Below the pieces are notes generated by a model that was given only the letters and a program-made list of their open reading frames with translations, made no database searches and was not told where the DNA came from. Positions 20,837-34,257 of a DNA stretch of 64,000 nt are shown here, piece by piece. Numbering within the stretch: position 1 is the first letter of the stretch; each line of letters opens with the position of its first letter. Origin of the DNA: Panaeolus papilionaceus (Eukaryota; Basidiomycota; Agaricomycetes; Agaricales); the NCBI GenBank assembly GCA_015501605.1, contig JADNRZ010000019.1, positions 930,001-994,000 on the forward strand. Reading direction: 5' to 3'. The position numbers and the translations under genes were made by a program.

Positions 20837-22683
20837 TGCTTCGAGCGAGGGCTAGAATGCAAGAAAGTGTTGCCCACCCTTGATGGCCTTCAACTGCGTC
20901 TGGGCTGTGGTTTTGGAGATGGGTAGAGATATCTTTTTGCGTGAGATGTTCAATGTATTCATTGTCACTACTCGATCCATAAGCCATGCGCGTTCCGTGA
21001 ACGCTGCACCGCACATTCATTTCGTATATATTTTGGCGTTTGAATTCCCTTTGCCTGCAGCCTTGCTCCGCAAAACCAACAGTGAACGGTAACTCCTTGG
21101 GAGTTCGTGCTCAGCTGAACATGATTTTCTCCTCTTTTATCGATAACTCGAGTGATCAAGGTGTATTCAATTACACGGGGTGATTGTGATTTTGAATCGG
21201 TCAGGCTTTTTTTCCGTGCGCAGCAATGCACGTTTTCACCGGAGATCACATACATAGTTCCTTGATAAAACAAAAGCCGTATTACCCAATATCACACAAC
21301 TTGTCGTCGACCATCGATTTGCGTCGGATGTTCAGCCGCATGCCTAGACGTCAAAGGGTCGAAAAGTGTTGAAATCAGAACGCCCCTCGCACGATCGCTT
21401 CAATGATTTCATATACGATAACTTGTTTAACTCGACCATCTCGCAGGACCCAATTTTTCCGAGTCTCAAGTCGTTCACAGCCATCGTAAAGGTAGGGTTT
21501 GGGCGTAGTAGGGATCATTCGGGCGTGGCCATATCTCGGTTACATGAATTCCTCAACAACCGAATCCACCCTCCTCCATCCAGCTGCAAGCCATCCTTAT
21601 CTATGGTATTGATGAGCACTGCACAGGTATCCCCTTTTTCCTTATTTTTCCGTGTATTTCTATTCGCATCAGCGCATCGTTCACGCGCCAAGCGCTTTTG
21701 GTTTCTGGATATTCGAGTATTTTCTTTCTATTTCCATCATTTTCTATTATTTTACATATATCATGTACTTAGTTTACAGCCAATATAACTCTTTCCGCCC
21801 TCGTATTTCGTGTTCCGTCTTCGCATTTCGTCCTCGTCTTCGTCTGGTGTCCGGCACACCTTCGCCAGCGCTTATTTTCGTCATTTCCATCGTCTTCGTC
21901 CTCCATCTTCATCTTATTTCACTTCACACTCACCTCACCTTCCCATCTTCTCATTTCTGTCACTTATTGACCCCACGAACTCGTACCGCGCGTCTCACCT
22001 TCCTTTTCCATCCACCTATCTCATCCTCCAGTCACACCTTCACCACCACTCACCTTTTCACTCAGATCTCCCCACGCGCACATCAGTGTCAAATTATCTG
22101 ACCGCGTCCCTGTAGTCAATCACGCTGGGCCTCCTCGATAGGCATCCAGGAATGAAGCCAGATAACGGACCCGAACTACCCCTCCATGTGGCTACCGAGG
22201 TCGCGTCTCTCGCTCGATCGGCTGGTAGGACAGTAAGGGACGACATATTTTTAGATATATCTTACCCGTGGAAGGAGCTGTGCGAGTTGGAGTGCAAGGA
22301 TGACTTATGGAGGGATAATTTGTGGAAAGCTCCCGACGTTTTATTGTCGGCAACTTGAAGGGCGGGACTTGATGGAACGACACGACGGATCACACTTGGC
22401 TGTTTTGTGACGAATAGATTCAATTTCAATGTCATAGCTTTATGCACCAATAAGATACTGATATGTGAGCTACCTCCCCAGACCTATACTTAGCGCTCAA
22501 ACATTCATTCTGCATTTACACTTCATTTGGCCATGGCACCAAGCAGTGCTTGACTTTTCTTTCTATTCTCCAAGCTATATACATAAAGCAGCCTGTGTAG
22601 GCAGTATAGGGCAAAGAATACCGTATCTACCGCACAAATAAGGACACACGTCTCATTATTGAAATAGCCTACGAAGGTACTAG
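20837..22683. other. Intergenic with short unassigned open frames
   Basis: Plus-strand frames at 21366-21500 (SERPSHDRFNDFIYDNLF) and 22152-22358 (ELPLHVATEVASLARSA) look partly protein-like, but I could not link them with splice sites into a gene. From 21640 to 22110 the plus strand is strongly T/C-rich, typical of promoter or UTR sequence. Confidence 0.35.
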
Positions 22684-24896
22684 TTAACCATGATTTTTCT
22701 CGGACAAAACAGTCTCCCCATCTCGACCCTCCTTCACTATTGTCGTTGAGACGTTCACAGCAGCCATTTGAGTCAGCTCAAAGAGGTTCGTTCGGGTTTC
22801 ATCGAGGAAATTACGCGTCGCGACTGTCACCTGGCACTTGACATTCATACCAGCACCCAGTCGATCGGAGTCTTCACCTCCACTATCCAGACCCAATAAA
22901 GCCGACAAACTTTGTTGCAAAGGCCATACAACGTTGATATCGTGGCCCTCTCTTCCCACAAACGTCGCGTAGTCGTCTTCCAACAATACACCAAGCTTGA
23001 TGGTGAGACTTATACGTTTGAGAAAGGGGAAATCGGAGGCTGGATTTGAGGTAAGGAGCGCTGACAGACGGGTCCACTGGGATGTCGAAACGTGGTCGTC
23101 CTGCGCCCCAATGTCAGAATCTTGATGGAGCCCAGTCTCGAGGGGCAGTGACACAACGTTAAGATTGACATGTATGTCGGGATATTCAACATCCACGTCC
23201 AGCACCTCGATCCTGTTGACGCTTTTTATCGCGTCAATGGCATCGCAGAGTGTTCTTTCGCAGATATCTCTTGGGAGGTTGTTGTACCATGAGTAACGTT
23301 GGGGCTTCCACCCGAGATAAAGTTCCCTCAGCGAATGAGAACATACAAGCAGGGCCTTCGCGAGGTCAAACGCATTTGGATGGCCTATGAATAGAACAAA
23401 TAGATTCAAGTTAGACAGAAAGCAAAGGGTTGTAAACTGGTGACCAATGGCCTCCAAGCAACAGCTGCGTACCACGAGTAACCTTTAGTACTTCAAGTTT
23501 ATCGAGGTGTCGCAGGAGAACCCTCTCAGGACCTGTATCGGTATCTGTGCCCTCATTACCTCGATCGCGATCTGTTCTATCCAGAGTCAGTTCCTTCAAG
23601 TTAGGCAAGAGCTTCGCCCCGTCTCCCGCCTTCTCCACTACGTTGCAAAAATATGCCCAGTCGAGACTTGATCCGCATCGAACTTGCTGAAGATTTTGGA
23701 AGGGTATCGGGGTTGGTATCGCTACCTTGGAGGGCAGCGCCTTTTCTTGTATTATTTGAACTGGGTTCTGAGGACTCCAGCGGTTTGCAGGGGCTAGGGA
23801 GTCTTGACCACCCTCCAACGTGACATCAAGCCGCTCGAGTAATGTGCAGTACTGAAGGAGGGCGGGTGTTATGTCTTCAGGGCCTATTGCTCTCCAGGAT
23901 TTCAATTTGAAACCAGGCTTTGGCTGACATGCAGGTGGAGTTAATTCTGGAATGCGCGCTGTTGGTTTGAGACTTATAAATCCATCATCGTTTGGAGTCG
24001 ATCCGTCATCCGATGAGAAGAGAGCGTATTTCTCCCATTCCATTGTGCAGAAATACAGCTCGACTGAAATGAGAGTGGGAGATGTAAGCAAGTGGACGAG
24101 GGGAAGGTTTTGAATGCGTGATAAAACAAGGTGGGTGAGCGAGCATGTAGGTGATATCGGGCTCGACCAGTCACAATATCTTGAGGACAAGGATCTTGTA
24201 ATTGGGATGTCTAAGTCTTCACGATCTTCAAAGAAGCCCTCCGGTCGTCCAAAAGCATAACATTGGAGGAGTGTCGAAATTCCAACTCGGAAGATCGTGC
24301 AGGAGTGGTCGCTCTCACTGAATTCGTAGAAATTGCCGTCAATAAGCAGCATCTGAAGCGATGGGAGACTGAGCAGTAGATGCACTGAGGAAGGGGTTTT
24401 GTCACCACAGAAAGCCAGCTTCGTTGTCATAGCATAGCCACAGCGACGGTATATAAGTCCATGAACTCGCTCTAGTACCTTTGTTGATAACCCATTATCG
24501 TCTTGCAAGGCATTTTCGAAAGCAAGCGGCGTCCAGAGACATTGAGGTTCCGAGTCATCTTGCGTGGTCACCTCAATCGCCTGCATCAAGTAAGGCTGGC
24601 ATATACCAGCAAACGATATACAAACCAGTGAGAGCGATAACAGAGTCTGCTGCCATGTTCTCCACGAGTCTTGTGGAATTGGTTCCTTGGCTGTGTGGAT
24701 ACTGTCGAATGGACGGCTCAGCATCCTGTTGGTCGTCCCATCAATTTGTCTTTTCGCAACAGGAAAAATACGGGAGTGTTAATCACCGAAGGTCTGAGAA
24801 TCTCAGAACTAATGCCATTTCAGAAACGTCCTTGATAATGCGCTGAAAGATCTCCAAAGGAAATATGGGGTCGGATGGACGGCGATCCATATGCAT
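22684..24896 (-). CDS. F-box-like / LRR-type protein
   Basis: Exons 24896-24787, 24725-23473, 23384-22684; 687 aa, in frame. The N-terminus (DPIFPLEIFQRIIKDVSEMA, then LLSLSLVCISFAGICQPYL) matches the fungal F-box pattern of a helix starting LP-x-E-I followed by a 'SLVC' helix, with a short intron between them. The rest has irregular leucine-rich segments (LTHLVLSRIQNLPLVHLLTS, then LPNLKELTLDR, HLDKLEVLKVT), as expected for a degenerate LRR fold. Such proteins are substrate adaptors of SCF ubiquitin ligases, a large and variable family in agaricomycetes; the substrate is unknown. The start is the ATG at 24896, with a second in-frame ATG two codons later. Confidence 0.72.
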
Positions 24897-25673
24897 GATG
24901 GCTGAAAGCAACGAAGCGAGGACGTCAGGTTAAAGTCTTAAAGAGAAAGATCGGGGGTATAATAATATCATTGGCAATTCGCAGAGATGACACCTGCTAC
25001 ATATGTAATAATTTCGGCCTCCTGTTTAGTTGAATAACCACCCAGGACGTCAACTTAAATGAAACGTCGGTAGCTTCAATACTTGGAATTTATGTAATGG
25101 CTCTCATGTTGCATCTCCTTGTCCCTTGATTCGTCTCATTTTGTGCACGCCCTGGCATCTATCATGACCGCATACTCCGCCCTCGCCATCTCTTCTGCTC
25201 TCCTCTTCTCCGCACGTTCTTCACGGCCTTCCTATCCCCCTCTCTGTTCTTCCTCCTTCGAGCTTTCAAGTTCATTCAAATGTCTTTCTTTTTTACGAAA
25301 TGCAGCATCTATCTTTCTTCATCTACGATTTCCAGCAAACCTCGTCGGTTTCTTTTACTTCGTCCTCGATTCTTCTCATCGCCTCCTTCGCAGCTTTTCT
25401 CCTTCTCACCAGCTCAGCCATCAACTTCGAAGAGTGAGAGTATGATTTAGCTGCGGTTAGAAAGCCCGCAATGGAACATGATGGGTACTTGTCCATTCAG
25501 GCTAACAGTAGATGAATTGGTGAAATATAATAGTAAAATCAGCCCGACATTCCTTCTTGAAGTACAAAAAATACATCGGCATTAAAATCACATTAAATGC
25601 ATCAGCCATAGTTTCGATCTGAGGTCATTCAAGTCCGTCATCAATGCCCGTCATAATCATCATCATACCCGAC
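24897..25673. other. Intergenic, no supported gene
   Basis: Lies between the divergently positioned upstream end of the F-box gene and the 3' end of the first aminopeptidase. A serine/phenylalanine-rich plus-strand frame at 25119-25445 is C/T-rich sequence, not a convincing gene. Confidence 0.4.
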
Positions 25674-27240
<1,567 letters not shown>

Positions 27241-27296
27241 AATATCCTAAAACCAAGAACGGGCAGGTGTACGTATCAGGTACATCAAAGGATCGG

Positions 27297-27303
27297 TTTT
27301 ATA
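27297..27303 (-). promoter_or_regulatory. TATA box of aminopeptidase copy 1
   Basis: TATAAAA on the minus strand, about 57 bp upstream of the ATG. Copy 2 has TATAAAT in the matching place. Confidence 0.6.
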
Positions 27304-27359
27304 AGAAAGAGGCAATGTAGCCGTTGCGCGATGATATGACTCTAACTACACCACTATAA

Positions 27360-28260
27360 GGGTGCGTAGGCGTATTATCCAGTCATCCATGCGGTCCAGA
27401 TATGGGAGCCATAATGCGTATAATAGCACCATTGATAAGCCCTTGAGGGAGGAGGTTACCAAAGGATTAACATCACATGTTGGAGTGTTGAGAAGCTGGG
27501 GTCTTCTTGAAGACGTGATTTATGCACCAGTACCTCCAGGCTGTTAGGCGCATCATAAGCCGCGTATAGCCTAGTACTCGTACTTGAAAGCCTTCGTGTC
27601 GGTCTCATCACTCAAGAAAAACCAAGAAAGAGGCGTTCACCTCGTGACGGAAAATTAGAGGATCGATCCAGACCTACGTTCAGATGAAAGGGTCAGATAC
27701 ACATGCAAGGGGACATTCGGAAAACATACCAATAGCATTGAAAAAGGATCTGTTGCGGAGTATCTGCAAACCAGATGATATATCCAAACGTATGGTGTTC
27801 GGGCTTGGCGCTAATGCAAACCATACGGAGATGGGGACCCGTGCACAATAGAAAACATGGCGTCTGAATGGCGTGAACAGCACGACCTGACAAGATGCTG
27901 CTCATTCTACGCGTGAGTTGTTTCGGCACCCCTTGCTCTTGTTAGTGTTCCCTAAAAGCAATAGAAATCGATTGAAGACTTAGAAGAGGGCACATCGTTT
28001 CTTTTCCCAACATGCGGAAACAAGAACTCGGACTTCTTATTAGGCGGATGTGTAATATGCTAGTTAATCAAGTTTCTCTCCGGTGTTCCCTGGTGTTCCT
28101 GTTAAAAGCCTTGCTGAAGTCTTGGAAAGAAAACTTAGATGACCTTGTTTAGAGGGTGAAGAATGCACTCCGACTTACATTTTGAACCCATTGCCTGATC
28201 AAGGTACGCGCTACGTTCAACGATGCGGTCTGGGTGCAATTGTGCAATGTGCAGATAACA
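27360..28260. repeat. Upstream region shared by both aminopeptidase genes (copy 1)
   Basis: Several segments match 30860-31560 in the same order: CATCACATGTTG followed by GAGAAGCTG, then the AACGTATGG and GGCTTGGC segments, then CGTGCACA followed by GACATGG- or AACATGG-like sequence. The duplication therefore covered the promoter as well as the gene. Confidence 0.55.
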
Positions 28261-29217
28261 GGTATCATATACCCATTATATTGAAAAAGGACTCGAGCAG
28301 TGTTTTCAATTTTGATATAGGTTGGAACTGGTTCATGATAATATTATACTGGGTAAAGGGCTGTTAAGGAAGATCTGAACAAAAACTGTGTCAAGAGACA
28401 AAGATTACTCACCTACTTATGCGTCTACCACATGAATAAATCCCATTCCATTCACAGAGCCTATATCTTGTCCTCTACATCCACTGATACCCCAGACCAA
28501 CACGCGTCATTGCATATTCATAGGTGAGTGAAAGGATGGCAAGCTGCATCATCCCAAATCTAGCCCCAGTCCAATGGCCCAATAGCAAAGGTGAAAGGCG
28601 CTCATTTCGCGATGATGGGTGCTTTTATTATGTACCCAGGGGCATGAGTATCAGCGTTAGGGTCATCGAATTCATGGTCAAGTTCAAGTTCAAATGAGAG
28701 TTCCGAGTCGACGCGTCAATGTTTGAGTAATACACAGCTTCGGCTACACGTGATGGACGCGTCCTCCAGTCCTCCCCCTGAACTTTGAAGCAATTGTAAG
28801 CCTGCCGCCTTACTACATCGTCCATCGCTGCTATATATATACTGTCCGTGATTAAAATACATTTTTGTATCTTAATTGTTGCTTTCACCGAACGGTTTTA
28901 GTCGTTCTGATGTGGTCGGACAGAGCAGGGTTCCAGCAATGCATCAAACAATGCAAAAGCAATAGAAAAATCTACTCAAATCACTTTGGGTATCAATGAA
29001 GAACGGCTATGGTGTGCAACTCAGAGGGATTCTTCTCTCATACCTCAGATCACGCTCTCCGAAAGGAGGTGATCAATGCTTGGATATTTGGGAGGACGCT
29101 TTCTTAACCCAGACGCAAATTCCCCAACAGAAGTTACATTTAAAAGTAAAACGCATCCAATAACACATGGACTTTACGTTTAACCCTACGTTTTAAAAAT
29201 CCTCCCAAACCCTTAAC

Positions 29218-30715
29218 TTAAACGCCCAACTCGTAAGCGAAAGCAAGAGCCAACTTCGCAAACTCAAAGCTGTGAGTGAAGTTGTAGCCGTTGACGTTGA
29301 TAGTATCGCTCGAGGTGTGAATGTTGGGGTTGTCATTTGAGAAGAGACTCTCAAATGGAAGCACAGCAGGGTATCCTTGACGGTTCCAGCTGGCGTGGTC
29401 GGAGCAAGCATAACCGCACTGTTGTTATCTTAGTATCGGCACAGATATATAGGCTGGTAAAAACACTGACGGGTTGGTTAGTCACCCAAGGAATGGTGAG
29501 GTAGCTGTTGACAAGTTGACCGGTGAAGGTGGTGAGGCCAGCATCAGTGTAGTCCTGTTACGAAAAAATGGATTAGGTCCATCAGAGAGTAGGGTTGATT
29601 AATGATAAAAACACACGGGCATGAGACCGACGACGGGCTTGGTGCCTGGCTTGACGCTAAAAGGAAGAAAGTAAAAAGATGAGTGGACCGTATTTTATTG
29701 GGCAGAGAAAAGACAAACTATGCGGTCATGTCGAGCTGGAGCATTCCCTTGACCTGAGTGCCAGCGTTCTTGTAGGCAGTAGCAATAGCCTGGGATCCAC
29801 GGAGACCACCTTCCTCAGCAGAGTACCAGTGGAACTCAACGGGAGTTGTAGGCTTGAATCCCGAGGTAACAAGGGCGCGGAATGCCTCAAGGAGGTTAAC
29901 ACTGCCACTGCCATCGTCATCTGCACCAGGAGCACGACCGCTAGATGCGCTAGCTTGGTTAATAGAGTCCATGTGTCCTCCAAGAATGGTGACTGGGCCG
30001 GATGAGCTTCCAGGAATTTTGGCGACGATGGAGTTCTGCACCCAGCTGTGGGGGTAAAGGGCAACTGAGGCCTTGCTTGTGGGGTAGGCGTTAATGATCT
30101 GAAAAATAGTAAGAATTAAAATGTCGGAATACTGCATAGGATTAGTTTCAATCTTACGCTTTGAACTGTGTCCCTGATCCAAACCGAGGCTTGTTGACCA
30201 GTTGAAGCTTGGTAATAGCGGTTGTTAAATGCAGTGAGGTTGCTCAAGTATCTCTGCATGCTCGTCAGGGAGAGTGTGTTGATCAGGGGCTTCACTGCAG
30301 ACTGGTGAGAGGGGGCGGCATCTTCAAACAAAGAATCATTAGCCCGATTGATTACAATATTTTACTCAATATCCAGATCGACTTACAAGTAGCAAGGGTA
30401 ACGATTTCTTCACCAGAGAGTTTGCGGCTAGGAGACTCCACGTCATAGGTCTCGGTAACATCAAACTAGATATTTCAACCTGACGTTAACAAGCAACCAA
30501 ATTAGTAAGAAACGAAAGGAACGCACGAATCCAACGTTCTTAGAAATGAGTTCCAAGACCTGCTCATCAGTCTTCCAAACTGGCTCGGCGTCCTCAGAAA
30601 GGTCAATTAAATGAAGACCCTTGGCTGATTTCTCATGGATCTCCTGGAGAGTGATTCTCGCCGTGGCAGAGAGCAAGCAGGTGGCGATAACAAGGGTGGA
30701 GATGGAAAGCTTCAT
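29218..30715 (-). CDS. Secreted M28 leucine aminopeptidase, copy 2
   Basis: Exons 30715-30527, 30465-30387, 30321-30158, 30098-29719, 29656-29617, 29554-29471, 29418-29218; 378 aa. Signal peptide MKLSISTLVIATCLLSATA. All M28 zinc and catalytic motifs are present: GGHMDS, GADDDGSGS, SAEE, LDMT and SDHASW. It is colinear with copy 1, except that one codon is missing in exon 2 and the intron inside the W-Y-x-AEE motif is absent, so exons 4 and 5 are fused. The donor after LDMTA is GTTTGT, atypical, and copy 1 has GTGCGA there; the reading frame and the paralogue both require it. It acts outside the cell in peptide nutrition. Confidence 0.92.
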
Positions 30716-32766
30716 GGTGTACTGAGATTACAGCCAAGGAAAAGGGTTGTGCTGCCCAGATAGTTCCAAGGATTACATTTATAGGACCCAGGAAGTGTAG
30801 CCACGGCAGAGAGGTTACGAGTGACACTGAAGTCAGCTTGCAATGCCGCAAGGTGCTTTAATCATCATGCGGTGGAGAAATGTGAACCACAACGACGATA
30901 ATAGAGCAATTGACAAGGCCTCGAGGTAGTAGCCCGCCAATGGCTAACACCACATGTTGACGTGTCGAGAAGCTGAGTGCTTCTCAAAGAAAATGGTGAT
31001 TTTTGCATGCAATCCTTCGCTGGGAGGATCCAAATCCATGCTGGTCGCAGAGCACATCCATCGGGTCATAGCTTTTGGTATCGCGCTCTTTGTCCACGCG
31101 CAAGAAATCAAGAAGAAGGTGAACCTCATGAGTGCGAGGATAATTCAGGGATCATCCTCATATCAATATGCATTCCACTGCTAGGCAGATATTGTCAGAT
31201 CGAAAGGTGCACGGATTGAATGGAGATCTATAAATATCTCGGGCAAATTCTCTGGTGCGGAGTGGGCACAGTGCAGATGATATACGTGAACGTATGGATT
31301 CAGGCTTGGCAAGAGTCAAATCCACACGTAAATGAGACTCGTGCACAGCAAAAGACATGGGTTAAATGGGAATTGAATGGCGAGCATATAAAGCAGTCCA
31401 AACGGATTGTTTTGTCAATGGTTTAACACTGAAGTCCCTGATAAAGGGTAAGCAAGACAAACAGGGTCTTATTATCCCTTCTTACTTGCTTTTACATCCT
31501 GTCAGGAACTCTAACGATAGTGTCCTGGGTCCAGTCGCACAATGCATCTCCAGTATCCTGGGATGTGCTAAGTCCCCGGCGATTTGAATGAGCACACCAG
31601 ATAGGAATAAATTATTGAGGTCCGGAACCAAGTATCTGAAACTAGCCTCCAATTGATTCTGTCAACGCGATTGCACTACGAGCTCACTGGCGCACACAAT
31701 GAGGGGAACAACTTCGGAAGGGGTGTTTAGGAGCCAATCTCCGTTTTGGAACGGTGGTTGAGATTTCTCATCACGTGAAGTATGGTGGTCTATTAGTATT
31801 AGGGGCCTGGCCATCAGACATCCTCTTGACGTTGCTCAGTTCAAGATTCTCAGGTTGTGTTCTGCACATGAAGTTTCCGAGTCAATTACATATACAGTAT
31901 CGGAGGCCAAGGTCTTGATCACACCGATGCCTGCTGAATTTTCCCAGCGCTCGTAATTCATCGCCGCTGGTTCAGCGTTTTTTTAGCGCCATTTCACCTC
32001 TGATAATCACCTCGGAGTGAATTCATGTCCGGTACTATGTGAGGACATTGAGCGCTTGCGAATCATTGTCATAGCAGTTCCGTAGACTAATGGAGTAAAT
32101 TTGTGATTATAGCAAGTAGTCCGTGATTTATATCAGCTACTTGAGTATTGAGCACAGGAAAGAGAGTGATGGTGGTTGATGGTAATTGTAAGGAATGCAG
32201 GGAAAAATACAACTTTGGTAACAAAATAATGAGAAACTATAGATTCATAAGTTACAGCGAGGAGTGAATGAGTGAGAGTTGGCCTGAGAACAATCTTGAA
32301 GGGAAGTAAAATTGAAAGGAAGAAAGAAAGATTTGTAGCATTTGCAGACTGTGCACCTTCACACATCCAAGTCCCTAATGACCCAAACTGAGGCAGAACC
32401 TCGTGCGATCAACTTCCCCATCCTCACACCGACAGAGAACGCCACACCAACAGAAAATTGACCGAAAAATAAATCCGTTGACCCCGGACAGTCATCCCAT
32501 GAGTATCGTACAAGCTAAAGACATGAAGAATGCGCCAAGTTCCAACCAAAAAGGCCTGCGACGGTGTAGTGTTGCTGCCCCCTAGAATTCGAAGTCGTAT
32601 CGCCAACTGAAACACCATAAATGTAGACAAGTGCTACGGGTGCAAATGAACCGTAAAATTGTTTTTGTTTCTCTGTATCCGGATTCGTTGCCTAGAACCG
32701 TATGACGCCGATACAGCCGTGGCCCACGGCTCGCACAAGAGAATCATCCGAGCAGGTTGTGTCGCC
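30716..32766. other. Intergenic, upstream region of copy 2 peptidase
   Basis: From 30860 to about 31560 it matches the region upstream of copy 1. From 31600 to 32766 I see no gene; open frames near 32133-32630 are short and overlap each other on both strands. Confidence 0.45.
30777..30783 (-). promoter_or_regulatory. TATA box of aminopeptidase copy 2
   Basis: TATAAAT on the minus strand, about 62 bp upstream of the ATG, at the position conserved with copy 1. Confidence 0.6.
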
Positions 32767-33378
32767 TCAGCGCGAGCTTCGGGGTGATAGAGGTTGGGGG
32801 TATACGTTGTTGTGTTGCCTAACAGCTGCTCTCCACACATCCCGACGACTTTGAAGACATTTTAGGAGCTTGTAGAGAACCTGGCGCAGTTCGGGCATGA
32901 ACGACTCTACAACCTGAGGGGAGGGTTCCTCAGATAGGCAATGTTCCAACACATCGCGTAGCTCGCCTGGGATGGTATGGATGTCGCTAAAGCCAATATC
33001 TCAACTGTATGTAAACATAAGAAAGAGAGTTAAGACGCACCTAAGGTCTATTTGGTAGTGCGCGAATGCACTGATTGTGTGGTTTAGCTCGTGCCCGATC
33101 TGCACGTACAGATCGCTGACATCGGTTTCTGACGCTTGCTCAACACTCCATAGTTTGAGTACCTCTTGTAGCTTCTTGGTGGAGGTTAAGAGACTGTGAA
33201 CTGCGTTGGTCACATTGGGTGGTGCAGACTTTGAAAATCAAGAATGATGAGGGCCATTCCGGGTCATAGACGCGATAATACTCACAGAATAATACGGCCC
33301 TTCGTGATTTTGATATGTCGTGCTATTGGTAGGAGATGATTCCCCTGAGCGAGAACTGGACGATTGGTACATGCTCAT
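32767..33378 (-). pseudogene. BUD6: Truncated Bud6/AIP3-like N-terminal fragment
   Basis: Exons 33378-33286, 33228-33041, 32986-32767; 166 aa before a TGA. The Ser-rich start (MSMYQSSSSRSGESSPT) is followed by two segments that resemble the conserved N-terminal helical region of fungal Bud6/AIP3: AVHSLLTSTKKLQEVLKLWS with VSDLYVQIGHELN, then IPGELRDVLEHCLSEE with LRQVLYKLLK. Bud6 binds actin and formins at polarity sites and is several times longer. After the stop the same frame continues with CSDDSLVRAVGHG for about 22 codons before another stop, so this looks like a decaying partial copy. The remaining ~85% of the gene is not found next to it. The family assignment rests on motif memory only. 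Confidence 0.5.
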
Positions 33379-34257
33379 AAATGATATCCTGGACTTTGAG
33401 TCTGAACTTCGATGCGAAAAAGATAGCTGAAAACCCGATAAGAGGTAAGGATATCAATGCGAAAGGCGAAAAAGGGCGAGCGTAAATGAAAAACAGAGAC
33501 CAAGAGAAGGGACAGGCAATCTTGATGGAAAGGATGATGAGTGCAAGTGGCAAGAACAAAAAAAAAGTAACTCTATTACATATATCACATCCGCCAGAGT
33601 TATTATCTCGGCGACAAATATCCTTATTGGACACTTCAAACACGATCAGTTTCTACCAAGTTTCCACGTGAGACTAAGCGACGGGTTGCTGCCACCATCA
33701 ACTTGACACTGGCTCTGCCTTCTTTGGGATGACGACTTGACATGTAACAGCACCGCTTTCTCGATGAAAGATCACAGGTTTCCTTCCCCAGGTTATTGAA
33801 AGTACGTTTCAAAACTGGGGAAACAATCATTATCATGGTTGAGGACTGCCTCAACTGTAGCGGGCGTAGCACCCCGTGTCTTCAACGGAAATATTGGAAG
33901 GTTGGGAAAGAACATAGCTCACACTCATTTAATTTTGACGCAGTCATAGAAGACATGTTATTTGATAATGCCTCCGAGACATGTTCACAAAGGCGCGACT
34001 GATCAGTGCATCTACAAAAAATTCAGCCCAAGGGACGGACAGTGGGCATCGTGGCGCTGCCAGTGCAACGGCGCAGCACTTCTCCTCAGTAACATCAGAA
34101 GCCATTATCTTGCAATTTCGTGGCGTGTACCCTTCGCAAGCATATACAAGAGGCCAGAAATATTAAGTGACCTTTACGAAGCAATGTAGATTGCAAAAGC
34201 GTGACATCGTTCTGATGCTGTCCTGAGTACCAGGATTCCAGAATTTAATGCTTCCAT
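33379..34257. other. Intergenic, no supported gene
   Basis: Short overlapping open frames on both strands only. A WD-like peptide frame (GSIKFWNPGTQ) lies on the minus strand at about 34213-34262, just past the RSA4 stop. Confidence 0.4.

Larger units (their letters stand above)
27241..29217. other. Spacer between the two peptidase genes
   Basis: Contains the promoter of copy 1 and about 1 kb similar to the region upstream of copy 2. The rest (about 28300-29200) holds the 3' flank of copy 2. No gene is supported. Confidence 0.5.

Noticed and set aside
25119..25445. Ser/Phe-rich plus-strand ORF before the first aminopeptidase
   Set aside because: C/T-rich low-complexity composition without any exon support.
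33323..33671. Overlapping ORFs on both strands upstream of the Bud6 fragment
   Set aside because: Hydrophobic and basic compositions mirror each other on opposite strands, as expected for shadows; only the Bud6 frame has splice-linked continuity.
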